Source of the DNA: Alphaproteobacteria bacterium
Lineage (GTDB): Bacteria; Pseudomonadota; Alphaproteobacteria; Rhodospirillales; Magnetospirillaceae
Direction: 5' to 3'
NCBI GenBank assembly: GCA_021325215.1
Contig: JAJPHO010000189.1
Coordinates: 1-64,000, forward strand
DNA length: 64,000 nt
Position numbers and translations under genes: made by a program. How positions within the stretch are numbered: position 1 is the stretch's first letter; each line of letters starts with the position of its first letter. Below are positions 6,874-16,012 of the stretch, one piece after another. The notes below the pieces were generated by a model, which made no database searches, was not told the DNA's origin, and saw nothing but the letters and a program-made list of their open reading frames with translations.

Positions 6874-9800
6874 ATGAGCGCCGCAGAAATACTAGGGCGT
6901 CAGACCAAGGGTGTTACTCGCCTGTACGCGCTTGCCCTGACCGCCATATTCGCGCTGATGCCGATGGCGGCCATCCTGTATGTCGATCAGTTCCAGGACC
7001 CCAAGCTTCTTTTCATGAGTCACGGCTTCCACGTTCTGGCGATCGCGGTCGCGACGCTGGAAGGCCTGTTCGTCAGCTATGTGTCCTGGCGCTGCTACCG
7101 GGAGTCCGGCGAGCCGTTTCTGCGCTGGTTGACCGCCGGTTTTCTGGGTTTCACCCTGGTCTATGCCCCGCACGGCTTTTTCACGCCGCTGGCGCATCAG
7201 AATGTCTGGCTGTTCATTCTCTACGGCCCGGCCTCGCGCTTCGTGATGGCCGGCAGCCTGCTTGCCGCCATATGGGCCTATGGCGATCAGGCGCATCCCG
7301 AGAAGATCCGGCAGGGCAACAGGTTCTGGCTGGGGTGGATCGCCGCCTATGTGGTGATCGATGTCGGCGTGGCGATCCTGGCCTATTCGCCGATCGCCGG
7401 GGCGCCCTGGGTGCGGTTGTCGATGGAGTGGGGGGCCTTGATCATGTCGGCCCTGTGCGCCGCCAGCATGATGGTCCGGCGCATCGCGGCGCCGCTGATG
7501 CGGCTGTATTTCATCTCGACATTGTTTTTCGCCGAATCCTCCTTTTCCTTCGTCAACGCCAAGGTGTGGAACCACCAATGGTGGCTGGCGCACATCATCT
7601 TCGCCGGCGGGTTCTTTCTGCTGAGCTATGGCGTGGTGCGGGCCTTCCTGACCACCGGCGCCTTCTCGACCGTGCACAGCGAAGAGCGGATGATGGCCGA
7701 ACTGGCGGCGGCCAAGGAAAAGGCCGAGGCGGCCAGTTCGGCCAAATCCTCCTTCCTCGCCAATATGAGCCACGAGATTCGCACGCCGATGAACGCCATT
7801 CTCGGCATGGCGCAATTGTTCCGCCAGACCGATCTGGATGCCCGCCAGACCGATTATGTCGACAAGATCGACGCGGCGGCGCGCACCCTGCTGGGCATCC
7901 TCAACGACATTCTCGATTTCTCGAAGGTCGAGGCCGGCAAGCTGGAACTCGATCTGCAGCCCTTCGATCTCGATAAGCTGATGCGCGATGTCGGGGCGAT
8001 CCTGTCGGCCAATGTCGGGGGCAAGGATGTCGAGATCCTGTTCGACATCGATCAGGCCGTGCCGCGCTGGATCATCGGCGACGCGCTGCGGCTGCAGCAG
8101 ATCCTGATCAATCTGGGCGGCAATGCGGTGAAGTTCACCGAGCACGGCGAGGTGGTGCTGGCGGCCCGGCTCGATCGCGACGAGGCGGGCCAGCCGGTGA
8201 TCGCCGTCTCGGTGCGCGACACCGGCATCGGCGTTCCGGCCGACAAACTGGCCAGCATCTTCGAAGGCTTCAGCCAGGCCGAGCATTCGACCGCGCGGCG
8301 CTTCGGCGGCTCGGGCCTGGGCCTGGCCATCAGCCAGCGCCTGGTCGAGCTGATGGGCGGCGTCCTCTCGGTCGAGAGCGCGTTCGGCATCGGCAGCACG
8401 TTCCGCTTCACCTTCCCGTTCGAGCCGTCCCAGGCGCGCAGCGTGGCCGTGCCTGCCGCTGACAAGCTGAAGGGGCTGTCGGCCCTGGTGGTCGACGACA
8501 ATGATTCCGCCCGCCAGGTGCTGTCCGGCATGGTGCGTTCGTTCGGCTGGTCCGCGGCCGAAGCGCCGGGCGGTGCCGAGGCGTTGGAGATCATCACCGA
8601 AAAGGCGCAGCGCCAGGAATTCTTCGACATCGTGCTGCTGGATTGGCGCATGCCGAAGATGGATGGGTGGGAGACGGCGCAGCGCATCAAGGATCTGTTC
8701 GGCAATGGCCGCTCGCCGCTGATCGTGATGGTGACGGCCTTCGACCGTGAAGCGCTGGAACAACGGCGCATCGAGGCCCCGGCGCTGCTCGATCATTTCC
8801 TGGTCAAGCCGATCACCGCCTCGATGCTGTTCGATGCGGTCGCCGAATCCCGTGTCGGCGGCCCGGCGGCGGTGGCGAAGCGCGGCGAGGAGAAGCCGAG
8901 CGGCAGGCTGACCGGAATTCGCCTGCTGCTGGTCGAGGATAATCCGACCAATCAGCAGGTCGCCCGCGAATTGCTGCAGAGCGTCGGCGCCGAAATGGTC
9001 GTCGCGGAGGGAGGACGCCGCGCGCTGGATCTGCTGCAGGCCCAGCCCGGCGGCTTCGACGCGGTGCTGATGGATGTGCAGATGCCCGACCTCGACGGCT
9101 ATCAGGCGACGCGGGAGATCCGCGCCCGGCTGGGGCTTGCGGCTCTGCCGGTGATCGCGATGACCGCCAACGCCATGGCGGCCGACCGCCAGGCGGCGCT
9201 GGAGTCGGGGATGAACGACCATGTCGCCAAGCCGTTCGATCTGGCCGACCTGGTCGCGGTGATCGGCCGTCATGTCGGGATCGATGACAAAGCGGCGCGC
9301 GGGGGCGGAGCATCGGGGGATACGGTTCCGCTCGAAGGCGGGGCATTGGATGTCGACGGCGCGCTGGCGCGGTTCTGCGACGATACCGGCATCTATCGCC
9401 GGGCGCTGCAAAGCTTCGCGATCGAAGCGCCGAAGCTGCTCGACCGGGTCATCTCTACCGCCGATCCCCGCGAACTTGGGCTGCTGCTGCACAGTCTGAA
9501 AGGTGCTGCGGCCCAGATCGGCGCCGATCCGCTGGCCGCTCTGCTGGCGCGCGCCGAGCAGATGCCCGAGGAGAGTTTCCGGCCCTTATTGTCCGACATT
9601 GCGGCGCTGCTTGAGCGGACGGTGGATACCGCCCGGACGGTCGCCGCGCGCTGGCCCGAGGAAGAAGCCGAACCGGGCGCGGAGGCTCCCGGGCTGGGAC
9701 CCGAATTGCAGCGGCTGCGTGTCCTGCTGGAGGAATCGAACATGGCCGCCGTGGACGGCTATGAGACGCTGCGCCTGCATTATGCCGGCGGGATGCCGCG

Positions 9801-9897
9801 CGAGTTCGCGGAACTCGGCACGGCCATCCACAGGCTCGATTTTGCCGGCGCCCTGCTGATTTGCGATGCGATGCGGCGCATCGCAGAGGCAGGATAA
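6874..9897 (+). CDS. Membrane hybrid histidine kinase with two receiver domains and an Hpt domain
   Basis: 1007-residue phosphorelay protein. Residues 1-255 contain about seven hydrophobic segments, an integral-membrane sensor of MASE type. A short coiled linker leads to HisKA with the phospho-accepting H300 ([15 protein letters not shown]), then the HATPase with VRDTGIGVP and [12 protein letters not shown]. Receiver 1 has D590 ([12 protein letters not shown]) and receiver 2 has D734 ([12 protein letters not shown]). The Hpt domain carries H873 ([13 protein letters not shown]). The start at 6874 (GGATATTGG upstream) is preferred over 6736, which would overlap the divergent GST gene. The last eight residues and the stop codon lie in a repeat shared with 21551-21638, so the natural C-terminus may have been altered. 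No output regulator is adjacent. Confidence 0.9.
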   Translation: MSAAEILGRQTKGVTRLYALALTAIFALMPMAAILYVDQFQDPKLLFMSHGFHVLAIAVATLEGLFVSYVSWRCYRESGEPFLRWLTAGFLGFTLVYAPHGFFTPLAHQNVWLFILYGPASRFVMAGSLLAAIWAYGDQAHPEKIRQGNRFWLGWIAAYVVIDVGVAILAYSPIAGAPWVRLSMEWGALIMSALCAASMMVRRIAAPLMRLYFISTLFFAESSFSFVNAKVWNHQWWLAHIIFAGGFFLLSYGVVRAFLTTGAFSTVHSEERMMAELAAAKEKAEAASSAKSSFLANMSHEIRTPMNAILGMAQLFRQTDLDARQTDYVDKIDAAARTLLGILNDILDFSKVEAGKLELDLQPFDLDKLMRDVGAILSANVGGKDVEILFDIDQAVPRWIIGDALRLQQILINLGGNAVKFTEHGEVVLAARLDRDEAGQPVIAVSVRDTGIGVPADKLASIFEGFSQAEHSTARRFGGSGLGLAISQRLVELMGGVLSVESAFGIGSTFRFTFPFEPSQARSVAVPAADKLKGLSALVVDDNDSARQVLSGMVRSFGWSAAEAPGGAEALEIITEKAQRQEFFDIVLLDWRMPKMDGWETAQRIKDLFGNGRSPLIVMVTAFDREALEQRRIEAPALLDHFLVKPITASMLFDAVAESRVGGPAAVAKRGEEKPSGRLTGIRLLLVEDNPTNQQVARELLQSVGAEMVVAEGGRRALDLLQAQPGGFDAVLMDVQMPDLDGYQATREIRARLGLAALPVIAMTANAMAADRQAALESGMNDHVAKPFDLADLVAVIGRHVGIDDKAARGGGASGDTVPLEGGALDVDGALARFCDDTGIYRRALQSFAIEAPKLLDRVISTADPRELGLLLHSLKGAAAQIGADPLAALLARAEQMPEESFRPLLSDIAALLERTVDTARTVAARWPEEEAEPGAEAPGLGPELQRLRVLLEESNMAAVDGYETLRLHYAGGMPREFAELGTAIHRLDFAGALLICDAMRRIAEAG

Positions 9898-9956
9898 CGC
9901 CGCCCTCGGCTTTCCGGATGCGATGCAGGTCATGCCCAATTCCCAAACAGCCTCTT
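9869..9956 (+). repeat. 88-bp dispersed repeat, copy 1 (one end of a MITE-like element)
   Basis: This segment matches 21551-21638 at 81 of 88 positions. It includes the right terminal repeat of the element at 21479-21637 (here 9931-9955, followed by TA) and an internal palindrome CGATGCG-G-CGCATCG. The left half of the element is absent. The first 29 bases form the end of the hybrid kinase reading frame. Confidence 0.85.
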
Positions 9957-10049
9957 AACCCACTCCCAAAGTATTATGAGCGTTGAACGGCGCCTCTGAT
10001 ACGCTTCCCCCAGGGCCGCATAGACGGCCGCTCGGAAGCGGAGGACGTC

Positions 10050-10529
10050 ATGAAAGTCGCGCGAATCCTTGTGGCGGCCGGGGCCGCATCATTGCTGGCC
10101 GGGTCTGCCATGGCCGCGGAGATCTCCAAACAGCTCGACGTTGCCGTGGCGCCCGACAAGGCCTGGGCGGCGGTCGGCGAGTTCTGCGGCATCGGCGACT
10201 GGCATCCCGCCGTCGCGACATGCGAGCTGTCCAGCCAGGGAAAAGACAAGATCCGCACCTTGTCGCTGAAGGGTGGCGGCACCATTGTCGAGAAGCTGGT
10301 CAAATGGGAACCCCGGAAGCACAGCTATACCTATGCCATCATCAGTTCTCCCCTGCCGGTCTCCGACTATGTCTCGACCATTTCGGTCAGCCCGCACGGC
10401 GATTCCGGCAGCCGCCTGGTTTGGAAAGGCAAATTCTCGCCGGTGGGCGACGAAGCCAAGGCCAAGGAAGTCATCGCCGGCATCTATACCGACGGGCTGG
10501 CCGGCATCGCCAAAAAGGCGGCTCCTTGA
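10050..10529 (+). CDS. Exported SRPBCC-family protein
   Basis: 159-residue protein with a signal peptide (MKVARILVAAGAASLLAGSAMAAE) followed by a START/SRPBCC domain: VAVAPDKAWAAVGEFCGIGDWHP near the start, then paired beta strands and a C-terminal helix GIYTDGLAGIAKKAAP. The opening motif with D-W-H-P is typical of the polyketide cyclase/dehydrase branch, which binds hydrophobic small molecules. Export to the periplasm is inferred from the leader. It lies 9 nt upstream of the LysR gene and is probably transcribed with it. Ligand unknown. Confidence 0.8.
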   Translation: MKVARILVAAGAASLLAGSAMAAEISKQLDVAVAPDKAWAAVGEFCGIGDWHPAVATCELSSQGKDKIRTLSLKGGGTIVEKLVKWEPRKHSYTYAIISSPLPVSDYVSTISVSPHGDSGSRLVWKGKFSPVGDEAKAKEVIAGIYTDGLAGIAKKAAP

Positions 10530-10538
10530 GGATCTGAC

Positions 10539-11525
10539 ATGAGCACCGGCAAGTCCGACCTGACCCTGCACCAGCTGCACATCTTCTGCGCGGTGGCGCA
10601 GGCCGACAGCCTGACCCGCGCCGCCAAGCAGCTCGGCCTGGCTCAGCCGACCTTGTCGCAGCAATTATCGAAGCTGGAGGAGGGCGTCGGGGTGCGGCTG
10701 TTCGACCGCACCCTCAACGGCATGTCGCTGACCGACGCCGGGCGCTCGCTGCTGCGCCGGGCGCAGTTCATTCTCAACGATGTCGACGAGGCGCTGGCGA
10801 CGCTGAAGGAATTTTCGGAGGGAACGCGCGGGATCATCCGCCTGGCCGGGCTCAATTCGATCCTGCGGGCCTTGCTGCCCTGCGCCATGTCGCGCCTGGC
10901 CAAGACCCATCCCGAGATGGAGTTCGACATCCATGAAGTGGCGCCGGCCGAAACGCTGGAGCTGCTCTATAATCGCACCGTCCATATAGGCCTGATCGCG
11001 GCGCAATCGGTGGCACAGAGCGGCGTGTCGTTCGCCCAGGCGCCGGTGGTCGAAGACGCCTATGCCCTGGCTGTGCCGACCGGGCTTGAGCTCGGCGATC
11101 TGAAGGACCCGGTGCGGGGGTTGCCGGCCGAGCAGGCGCGCATCCTGCATAATTGCATCCAGTTCAATTTCGGCACCCAGCACACCCAGCGGGTGGCGCA
11201 TTGGTACCAGTCGGTGCTGCCCGGCCATCGGCTGATCGCGCAATGCCGCAGCTATGAGATGGCGCTGAGCCTGGTGCGCGCCGGGAAGGGCGTGTGCCTG
11301 GTGCCGGCCCTGGCGGTCAAGGACAATGAGGCCGGCATCGATCTCTACGCCGCTGGTCTGCCGCCCCGGCGCATCGTCGCGGTGCTGCCCTCGCATTATC
11401 AGCGTGTCGAGCCTTACCGAACCTTCCTCGACTGCCTGGCGGCGGCGGGGAGGGCGGTGGCGATGCCGGTCATGAACCCTCCGCCCCCCTTCATGTCCGG
11501 GGACGTAGTACTAAAGCAGGCATAG
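10539..11525 (+). CDS. LysR-family transcriptional regulator
   Basis: 328-residue LTTR with the N-terminal winged helix-turn-helix (LHQLHIFCAVAQADSLTRAAKQLGLAQPTLSQ region, about residues 10-65), the linker helix, and a PBP2-type effector domain starting near GIIRLAGLNSILRALLP. It is upstream of pqqA in the same direction with 95 nt between, and could control PQQ synthesis, though that is inference. The C-terminal tail (MPVMNPPPPFMSGDVVLKQA) is unusual and extends into what looks like the pqqA promoter region. Confidence 0.9.
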   Translation: MSTGKSDLTLHQLHIFCAVAQADSLTRAAKQLGLAQPTLSQQLSKLEEGVGVRLFDRTLNGMSLTDAGRSLLRRAQFILNDVDEALATLKEFSEGTRGIIRLAGLNSILRALLPCAMSRLAKTHPEMEFDIHEVAPAETLELLYNRTVHIGLIAAQSVAQSGVSFAQAPVVEDAYALAVPTGLELGDLKDPVRGLPAEQARILHNCIQFNFGTQHTQRVAHWYQSVLPGHRLIAQCRSYEMALSLVRAGKGVCLVPALAVKDNEAGIDLYAAGLPPRRIVAVLPSHYQRVEPYRTFLDCLAAAGRAVAMPVMNPPPPFMSGDVVLKQA

Positions 11526-11620
11526 GAAAATCCGATGGCGCTCATAGGTTTCCACCTCGCGCCGCGCGGCTTAGGCTTTTCTCCGGACCGCATCGGGTCC
11601 GCTGAAAAAAGGAGGATTTC

Positions 11621-11698
11621 ATGGCCTGGAAAAAGCCGAAGATCGCCGTCGTGTGCGTCGGTATGGAAATCAATTCCTACGCGTCCGCGCGCCGCTGA
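11621..11698 (+). CDS. pqqA: PQQ precursor peptide PqqA
   Basis: 25-residue peptide starting MAWKKPKI and containing the diagnostic E-x3-Y motif as E16-I-N-S-Y20. In PQQ biosynthesis the Glu and Tyr side chains are cross-linked by the radical SAM enzyme PqqE while PqqD presents the peptide. The freed dipeptide-like core becomes the whole cofactor. AAAAAAGGAGGATTTC places a strong Shine-Dalgarno site 7-10 nt ahead of the ATG, as expected for a highly expressed precursor. It is followed 39 nt later by pqqB. The length is within the family's usual 22-29 residues. Confidence 0.96.
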   Translation: MAWKKPKIAVVCVGMEINSYASARR

Positions 11699-11737
11699 CA
11701 TCGAAACCGACCGCCGCGATTTCCAGGGTTATAGGCG

Positions 11738-12652
11738 ATGATGCGCATATTGGTCCTCGGAGCCGCGGCGGGAGGCGGCGTTCCCCAGTGGAACTGCAAT
11801 TGCGGCATCTGCCGCAGCGCCCGGCAGGGCGGTAACGGCATCGGGCGCTCCGCTCAGGCCTCGGTGGCGGTCAGCGCCGATGGCGATCATTGGTTCCTGA
11901 TCAATGCCTCGCCGGACCTCCGCCAGCAGATCACGGACAATCCCCAGCTCCACCCCCGTCATGGCCTGCGCCACAGCCCCATTTCCGGCGTGCTGCTGAC
12001 CAATGGCGACGTCGACGCCATCGCTGGCCTGCTGACCATGCGCGAAGGCTCGCCCTTCACGCTCTATGCCCATGACAATGTGCTGAGCATCCTGCGCGCC
12101 AATTCGATCTTCAATGTGCTGTCGCCGGTCCATGTGAAGCGCCAGCCGATCCGGCTGGAGGAGCCTTTCGCGCTGACTCTGCCGGATGGCCGTCCATCCG
12201 GCCTGAAGGTCACGGCCTTCGCGGTGCCGGGCAAGGTGCCGCTCTATCTCGAAGGCGGCGCGCCCGATCCGGATGCGGTCGATACCATCGGCCTGCTGAT
12301 CGAGAATGGTGACAGCCGTTTCTACTATGTCGCCGCCTGTGCCGAAGTGACGCCGGATCTGGCCGAACGATTGGCCGGGGCGCCGATGGTTTTCTTCGAC
12401 GGCACGCTGTGGCAGGACGACGAGATGATCAAAGGCGGCCTGAGTGCCAAGACCGGGCGGCGCATGGCGCATCTCGCGATGTCCGGCGCCCAGGGATCGA
12501 TCGAATCCTTCAAGTCGATCGCGGTCGACCGGAAAATCTACCTGCACATCAACAATTCCAATCCCGCCTGGCATCCGGACTCGCCCGAGCGTCACCATCT
12601 GACGCAAGCGGGCTGGGAGATCCTGCCGGACGGCACGGAGATTTCGCTATGA
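11738..12652 (+). CDS. pqqB: PQQ biosynthesis protein PqqB
   Basis: 304-residue MBL-fold protein with the PqqB opening MRILVLGAAAGGGVPQWNCNCGIC, in which C20, C22 and C25 form the structural metal site. PqqB is a non-haem iron hydroxylase acting on the tyrosine ring of the PqqA-derived intermediate. The late motif HINNSNPAWHPDSPERHHL is also characteristic. Two ATG codons are adjacent (11738, 11741) and either may be used. The stop overlaps the pqqC start by four bases (ATGA), indicating translational coupling. Confidence 0.96.
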   Translation: MMRILVLGAAAGGGVPQWNCNCGICRSARQGGNGIGRSAQASVAVSADGDHWFLINASPDLRQQITDNPQLHPRHGLRHSPISGVLLTNGDVDAIAGLLTMREGSPFTLYAHDNVLSILRANSIFNVLSPVHVKRQPIRLEEPFALTLPDGRPSGLKVTAFAVPGKVPLYLEGGAPDPDAVDTIGLLIENGDSRFYYVAACAEVTPDLAERLAGAPMVFFDGTLWQDDEMIKGGLSAKTGRRMAHLAMSGAQGSIESFKSIAVDRKIYLHINNSNPAWHPDSPERHHLTQAGWEILPDGTEISL

Positions 12653-13386
12653 ACGTGATCCTGCCGCAGCCCCTCGATTCCGCCGACGCCATGGAGGCGC
12701 GGCTGCGCGAGATCGGCGCCACCCGGTATCACAGCCTGCATCCCTTCCATCATCTGCTGCATTCAGGTCAGTTGACCAAAGGGCAGGTGCAGGCCTGGGC
12801 GCTGAACCGCTATTACTACCAATCCTCGATCCCGCTGAAGGATGCGGCGGTCATCTCGCGCTTTCGCGACAAGGCGGTCCGGCTGGAATGGCGCCATCGC
12901 CTCGACGATCATGATGGCGGCGAGGGTGCGGAAGGCGGCATCGACCGCTGGCTGAAGCTGACCGATGGGTTGGGACTCGATCGCGATTATGTCGAATCGA
13001 CCGAAGGAATCCTGCCCGCCACCCGCTTTGCCGTGGACGCCTATGTGACCTTCGTGCGCGAGAAGACGCCGCTGGAAGCGGTCGCCTCGTCGCTGACCGA
13101 ACTGTTCGCGCCGCAGATCCATGAAGAGCGGATTTCGGGGATGCTGGCGAATTACGATTTCATCGATGACGGCATCATGGCCTATTTCAAACGCCGCCTG
13201 ACCCAGGCGCCGCGCGATGCCGACTTCGCGCTGCATTACGTGCGCGAGAATGCCCGCACGCCGGAACAACGCCAGGCCGTGTGTGACGCTTTGATATTTA
13301 AAACCAATGTCTTGTGGGTTCAGCTTGATGCTTTGCATCATGCCTATGTGAACGGCTTCATTCCGCCGGGAGCCTTCAGGCCATGA
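12649..13386 (+). CDS. pqqC: PQQ synthase PqqC
   Basis: 245-residue all-helical oxidase that catalyses the final ring closure and eight-electron oxidation to PQQ using O2 and no metal. Conserved segments are visible: YHSLHPFHHLLHSGQL, WALNRYYYQSSIPLKDAAVISR, and EWRHRLDDHDG near the active site. The ATG at 12649 overlaps the pqqB stop by four bases and the TGA at 13384-13386 overlaps the start of pqqD, so the operon is tightly coupled. An upstream in-frame extension to 12409 runs through pqqB in another frame and is rejected. Confidence 0.96.
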   Translation: MNVILPQPLDSADAMEARLREIGATRYHSLHPFHHLLHSGQLTKGQVQAWALNRYYYQSSIPLKDAAVISRFRDKAVRLEWRHRLDDHDGGEGAEGGIDRWLKLTDGLGLDRDYVESTEGILPATRFAVDAYVTFVREKTPLEAVASSLTELFAPQIHEERISGMLANYDFIDDGIMAYFKRRLTQAPRDADFALHYVRENARTPEQRQAVCDALIFKTNVLWVQLDALHHAYVNGFIPPGAFRP

Positions 13387-13658
13387 CGAGTTTGTCGGAA
13401 ACCAGCTGTCCGGCCCTGGCGCCGCATGTCGTGCTGAAGCGCGACGAGGCGCGGTCGCGCTGGGTCATTCTGGCGCCGGAACGAGTCCTGGTGCCGGACG
13501 AGACCGCGGCCGAGGTGGTCCGCATGACCGACGGCAAGGCGACCATCGCCGAGATCGTCGACCGGCTGGCCGAGAAATATGCGGCGCCGCGCGACGAGAT
13601 CGCCGGCGACGTGATCGAGATGCTGCAGGATCTGGCCGATCAGGGATATCTGAAATGA
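13383..13658 (+). CDS. pqqD: PQQ peptide chaperone PqqD
   Basis: 91-residue protein with the PqqD fold (RiPP recognition element): HVVLKRDEARSRWVILAPERVLVPDETAAEVVRM followed by ATIAEIVDRLAEKYAAPRDEI and the terminal helix DVIEMLQDLADQGYL. It binds the PqqA peptide and delivers it to PqqE. It overlaps both pqqC and pqqE by four bases. Confidence 0.95.
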   Translation: MTSLSETSCPALAPHVVLKRDEARSRWVILAPERVLVPDETAAEVVRMTDGKATIAEIVDRLAEKYAAPRDEIAGDVIEMLQDLADQGYLK

Positions 13659-14758
13659 ACCACGTCCAGGCCGCAATAGAGATCCCTCTCGCGGCGATGG
13701 GCGAGATGACTCACCGCTGTCCGCTGCAATGTCCCTACTGCTCGAACCCGGTGGAATTGGCCAAGGCTTCGGATGAATTGGCGACGTTCGAGTGGAAGAG
13801 GGTGCTGGACGAGCTGGCATCCCTCGGCGTGCTGCAATTTCACTTCTCCGGCGGCGAGCCGCTGGTCCGCAAGGACATCGTCGATCTGGTGGCGCACGCG
13901 GCCAAGGCCGGCCTCTACACCAATTTGATCACTTCGGCGGTTTTGCTCGACGACGCGAAGATGACGGCGCTGGCCGAAGCCGGGCTCAATCATGTTCAGA
14001 TCAGCATCCAGGGCGCCGAGGCTGAAACCGCCGATCGCATCGCCGGTTTCCCGGGGCATGAAAAGAAACTGGCCGCCGCGAGACTGGTGCGCGCCGCCGG
14101 CATTCCGCTGACCGTCAATGCGGTCATGCATCGCCAAAATCTCGGCCAGCTCAGCGACATCGTGGCGTTGTCGCTGGACATGGGCGCCGCGCGGCTGGAG
14201 GTCGCCCATGTCCAATATTACGGCTGGGCGCTGAAGAACCGCGCCGCCCTGATACCGACGCCCGAACAGCTCGACGAGGCGACCGGCATCGTCGATGAGG
14301 CACGCATCCGGCTGAAGGGGCGGCTGGTGATCGACTATGTGATTCCGGACTATTACGCCGAAACGCCGAAGAAATGCATGGGCGGCTGGGCCCAGAGCTT
14401 CCTGATCCTGTCGCCCTCCGGCAAGGTGCTGCCCTGTCATGCGGCGGAGAGCCTGACAGGCCTTTCGTTCGACTCGGTGCGGGATGGATCGATCGAGGAG
14501 ATCTGGCGCGATTCGCCGGCCCTCAATCTCTATCGCGGCACCGGCTGGATGGCCGAGCCGTGCCGCAGCTGTGAATTCCGCGAGATCGATCTGGGCGGTT
14601 GCCGCTGCCAGGCTTTCGCCCTGGCCGGCGACGCCTCGGCGACCGATCCCGCCTGCGGCAGGTCACCTTTGCACCGCGGGATTTTCTCGCTCGCGGTGGC
14701 GGAGGCGAGCGAAGACCGGCGAACGCTCGTCTATCGGAGGTACGCCGGACAGTCCTGA
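13655..14758 (+). CDS. pqqE: PqqA peptide cyclase, radical SAM enzyme PqqE
   Basis: 367-residue radical SAM/SPASM protein that joins Glu16 and Tyr20 of PqqA. The AdoMet iron-sulfur cluster motif is C22-PLQ-C26-PY-C29. FSGGEPLVRKDI is the conserved AdoMet-binding strand. The C-terminal SPASM region provides auxiliary cluster ligands in CMGGWAQ, LPCHAAES and EPCRSCEFREIDLGGCRCQ. The start at 13655 overlaps pqqD by four bases. It ends 13 nt before the Met-rich gene at 14772, which has its own Shine-Dalgarno sequence (GACAGGGAGGATG). Confidence 0.97.
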   Translation: MNHVQAAIEIPLAAMGEMTHRCPLQCPYCSNPVELAKASDELATFEWKRVLDELASLGVLQFHFSGGEPLVRKDIVDLVAHAAKAGLYTNLITSAVLLDDAKMTALAEAGLNHVQISIQGAEAETADRIAGFPGHEKKLAAARLVRAAGIPLTVNAVMHRQNLGQLSDIVALSLDMGAARLEVAHVQYYGWALKNRAALIPTPEQLDEATGIVDEARIRLKGRLVIDYVIPDYYAETPKKCMGGWAQSFLILSPSGKVLPCHAAESLTGLSFDSVRDGSIEEIWRDSPALNLYRGTGWMAEPCRSCEFREIDLGGCRCQAFALAGDASATDPACGRSPLHRGIFSLAVAEASEDRRTLVYRRYAGQS

Positions 14759-14771
14759 CAGGGAGGATGAC

Positions 14772-15080
14772 ATGTCCATTGCCAAGAAAGTAACCGTAGC
14801 CGCCGTGGTGGCCGCGGCGGTGGCGGGTATGGCGGTAATCGCCGACGACATGAAGAACGGCAGCATGACCATGGTCGAACCGTCCGGCAAAGTGACAGAG
14901 CTGAAGAACGCCGCGACCGTCGACAAGGCCATGATGGACGACATGATGAAGCATGCCGAGGAAATGAAGGACGGGATGGTCATCATGGTGTGGGGCCAGC
15001 GGCTCTACATCGTCAAGAACGAGAAGATGGCCGACGGCAAGATGACGTTCGATTACTGGGGCCTGCATGGCGTGAAGTGA
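14772..15080 (+). CDS. Methionine-rich small exported protein in the pqq operon
   Basis: 102-residue protein of unrecognised family. An N-terminal hydrophobic segment (VTVAAVVAAAVAGMAVIA) suggests export or membrane anchoring. The rest is acidic and unusually rich in Met (14 of 102), with the cluster KAMMDDMMKHAEEMKDGM in the centre. Such Met/Asp/His clusters can bind copper or other metals, but that is inference. The C-terminal part predicts beta strands (GMVIMVWGQRLYIVKNEKM). It sits 13 nt after pqqE and 2 nt before the zinc metallohydrolase, with GGGAGGATG ahead of the ATG, so it is clearly an operon member. Its function is not known. Confidence 0.8.
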   Translation: MSIAKKVTVAAVVAAAVAGMAVIADDMKNGSMTMVEPSGKVTELKNAATVDKAMMDDMMKHAEEMKDGMVIMVWGQRLYIVKNEKMADGKMTFDYWGLHGVK

Positions 15081-15082
15081 GG

Positions 15083-16003
15083 ATGGAGCTGTCCCGCCGG
15101 CGGCTGCTCGCGGCCGCCGGCAGCTGCCTGGCCTTGCCCGTTCTGCCGGCGTTGGCGCAGGACCCGGTGAGCGAAGTCGCGCCAGGCCTGTTCGTGCGGC
15201 ACGGTATCGACCAGGATGCCAACAAGGCCAACCGCGACGCCATCGCCAACCTGGCTTTCGTGATCGGCAGGCAGGCGGTGGCGGTGATCGATCCCGGCGG
15301 CAGCCGCGCCGACGGCGAGGCCTTGCGCAGCGCCATCGCCGCCAGAACGAACCTGCCGGTGCGCTGGGTGGTCATGACCCATGGCCATCCCGACCATGTG
15401 TTCGGGGCGGAAGCCTTCCTGCCCGAGAAACCTACTTTCGTCGGACATGCGCGATTGCCCGAGGTTTTAGCTTCGCGCGGGGAGTATTATCGGCAGGGCC
15501 TGGGGCGCATCCTCGGCACCGATGCGGGCACTGTCGAACCGCCCGGCAAATTGGTCGACGGCAAGGCAGAGATCGATCTCGGCGGCCGGGTACTGGAACT
15601 GACCGCCCATCCGCCGGCCCATACGATGGCGGATCTGACGGTGATCGATGTCGGCGCGCAGATCCTGATTGCCGGCGATCTGCTGTTCGTCGGCCGCGTG
15701 CCGTCGCTGGATGGCAGCCTCAAGGGCTGGATCGCGGTGCTCGACGATCTGGCCAGGCTGCCGCTGGAGCATGCGGTGCCGGGCCATGGTCCGCCGCTGG
15801 TGGCGTGGCCGGAGGCGGCCAAGCCGCTGCAGCATTACCTTACGGCGCTGCGCGACGAGGTGAAGCAGGCCATCGCCAAGAATGTGCCGCTGGAAAAAGC
15901 GGTGACGAGCATCGGCCGCGGGGAGCGCGGCAAATGGAAATTGTTCGACGATTATCAGGGCCGCAATGTTACCGAGGCCTATCGCGAACTGGAATGGGAT
16001 TAG
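15083..16003 (+). CDS. Quinoprotein relay system zinc metallohydrolase (SoxH-like)
   Basis: 306-residue MBL-fold protein with a Tat-like signal (MELSRRRLLAAAGSCLALPVLPALA). The metal-binding motif H100-G-H102-P-D104-H105 is intact, with further ligands likely at TAHPPAHTMAD, LIAGDLLFVG and VPGHGPPLV. It matches the SoxH-related hydrolases found beside PQQ dehydrogenases and named quinoprotein relay zinc metallohydrolases. Their reaction is not established. The gene begins 2 nt after the Met-rich protein and is followed by the SoxYZ-like carrier, suggesting the hydrolase acts on a substrate bound to that carrier in the periplasm. Confidence 0.88.
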   Translation: MELSRRRLLAAAGSCLALPVLPALAQDPVSEVAPGLFVRHGIDQDANKANRDAIANLAFVIGRQAVAVIDPGGSRADGEALRSAIAARTNLPVRWVVMTHGHPDHVFGAEAFLPEKPTFVGHARLPEVLASRGEYYRQGLGRILGTDAGTVEPPGKLVDGKAEIDLGGRVLELTAHPPAHTMADLTVIDVGAQILIAGDLLFVGRVPSLDGSLKGWIAVLDDLARLPLEHAVPGHGPPLVAWPEAAKPLQHYLTALRDEVKQAIAKNVPLEKAVTSIGRGERGKWKLFDDYQGRNVTEAYRELEWD

Positions 16004-16012
16004 GAGGTTTTC

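Noticed and set aside
6892-9492. 866-codon minus-strand frame opposite the hybrid kinase
   Set aside because: The complementary plus-strand protein has full kinase, receiver and Hpt motifs. The reverse frame is rich in Arg/His/Gln and lacks domain features.
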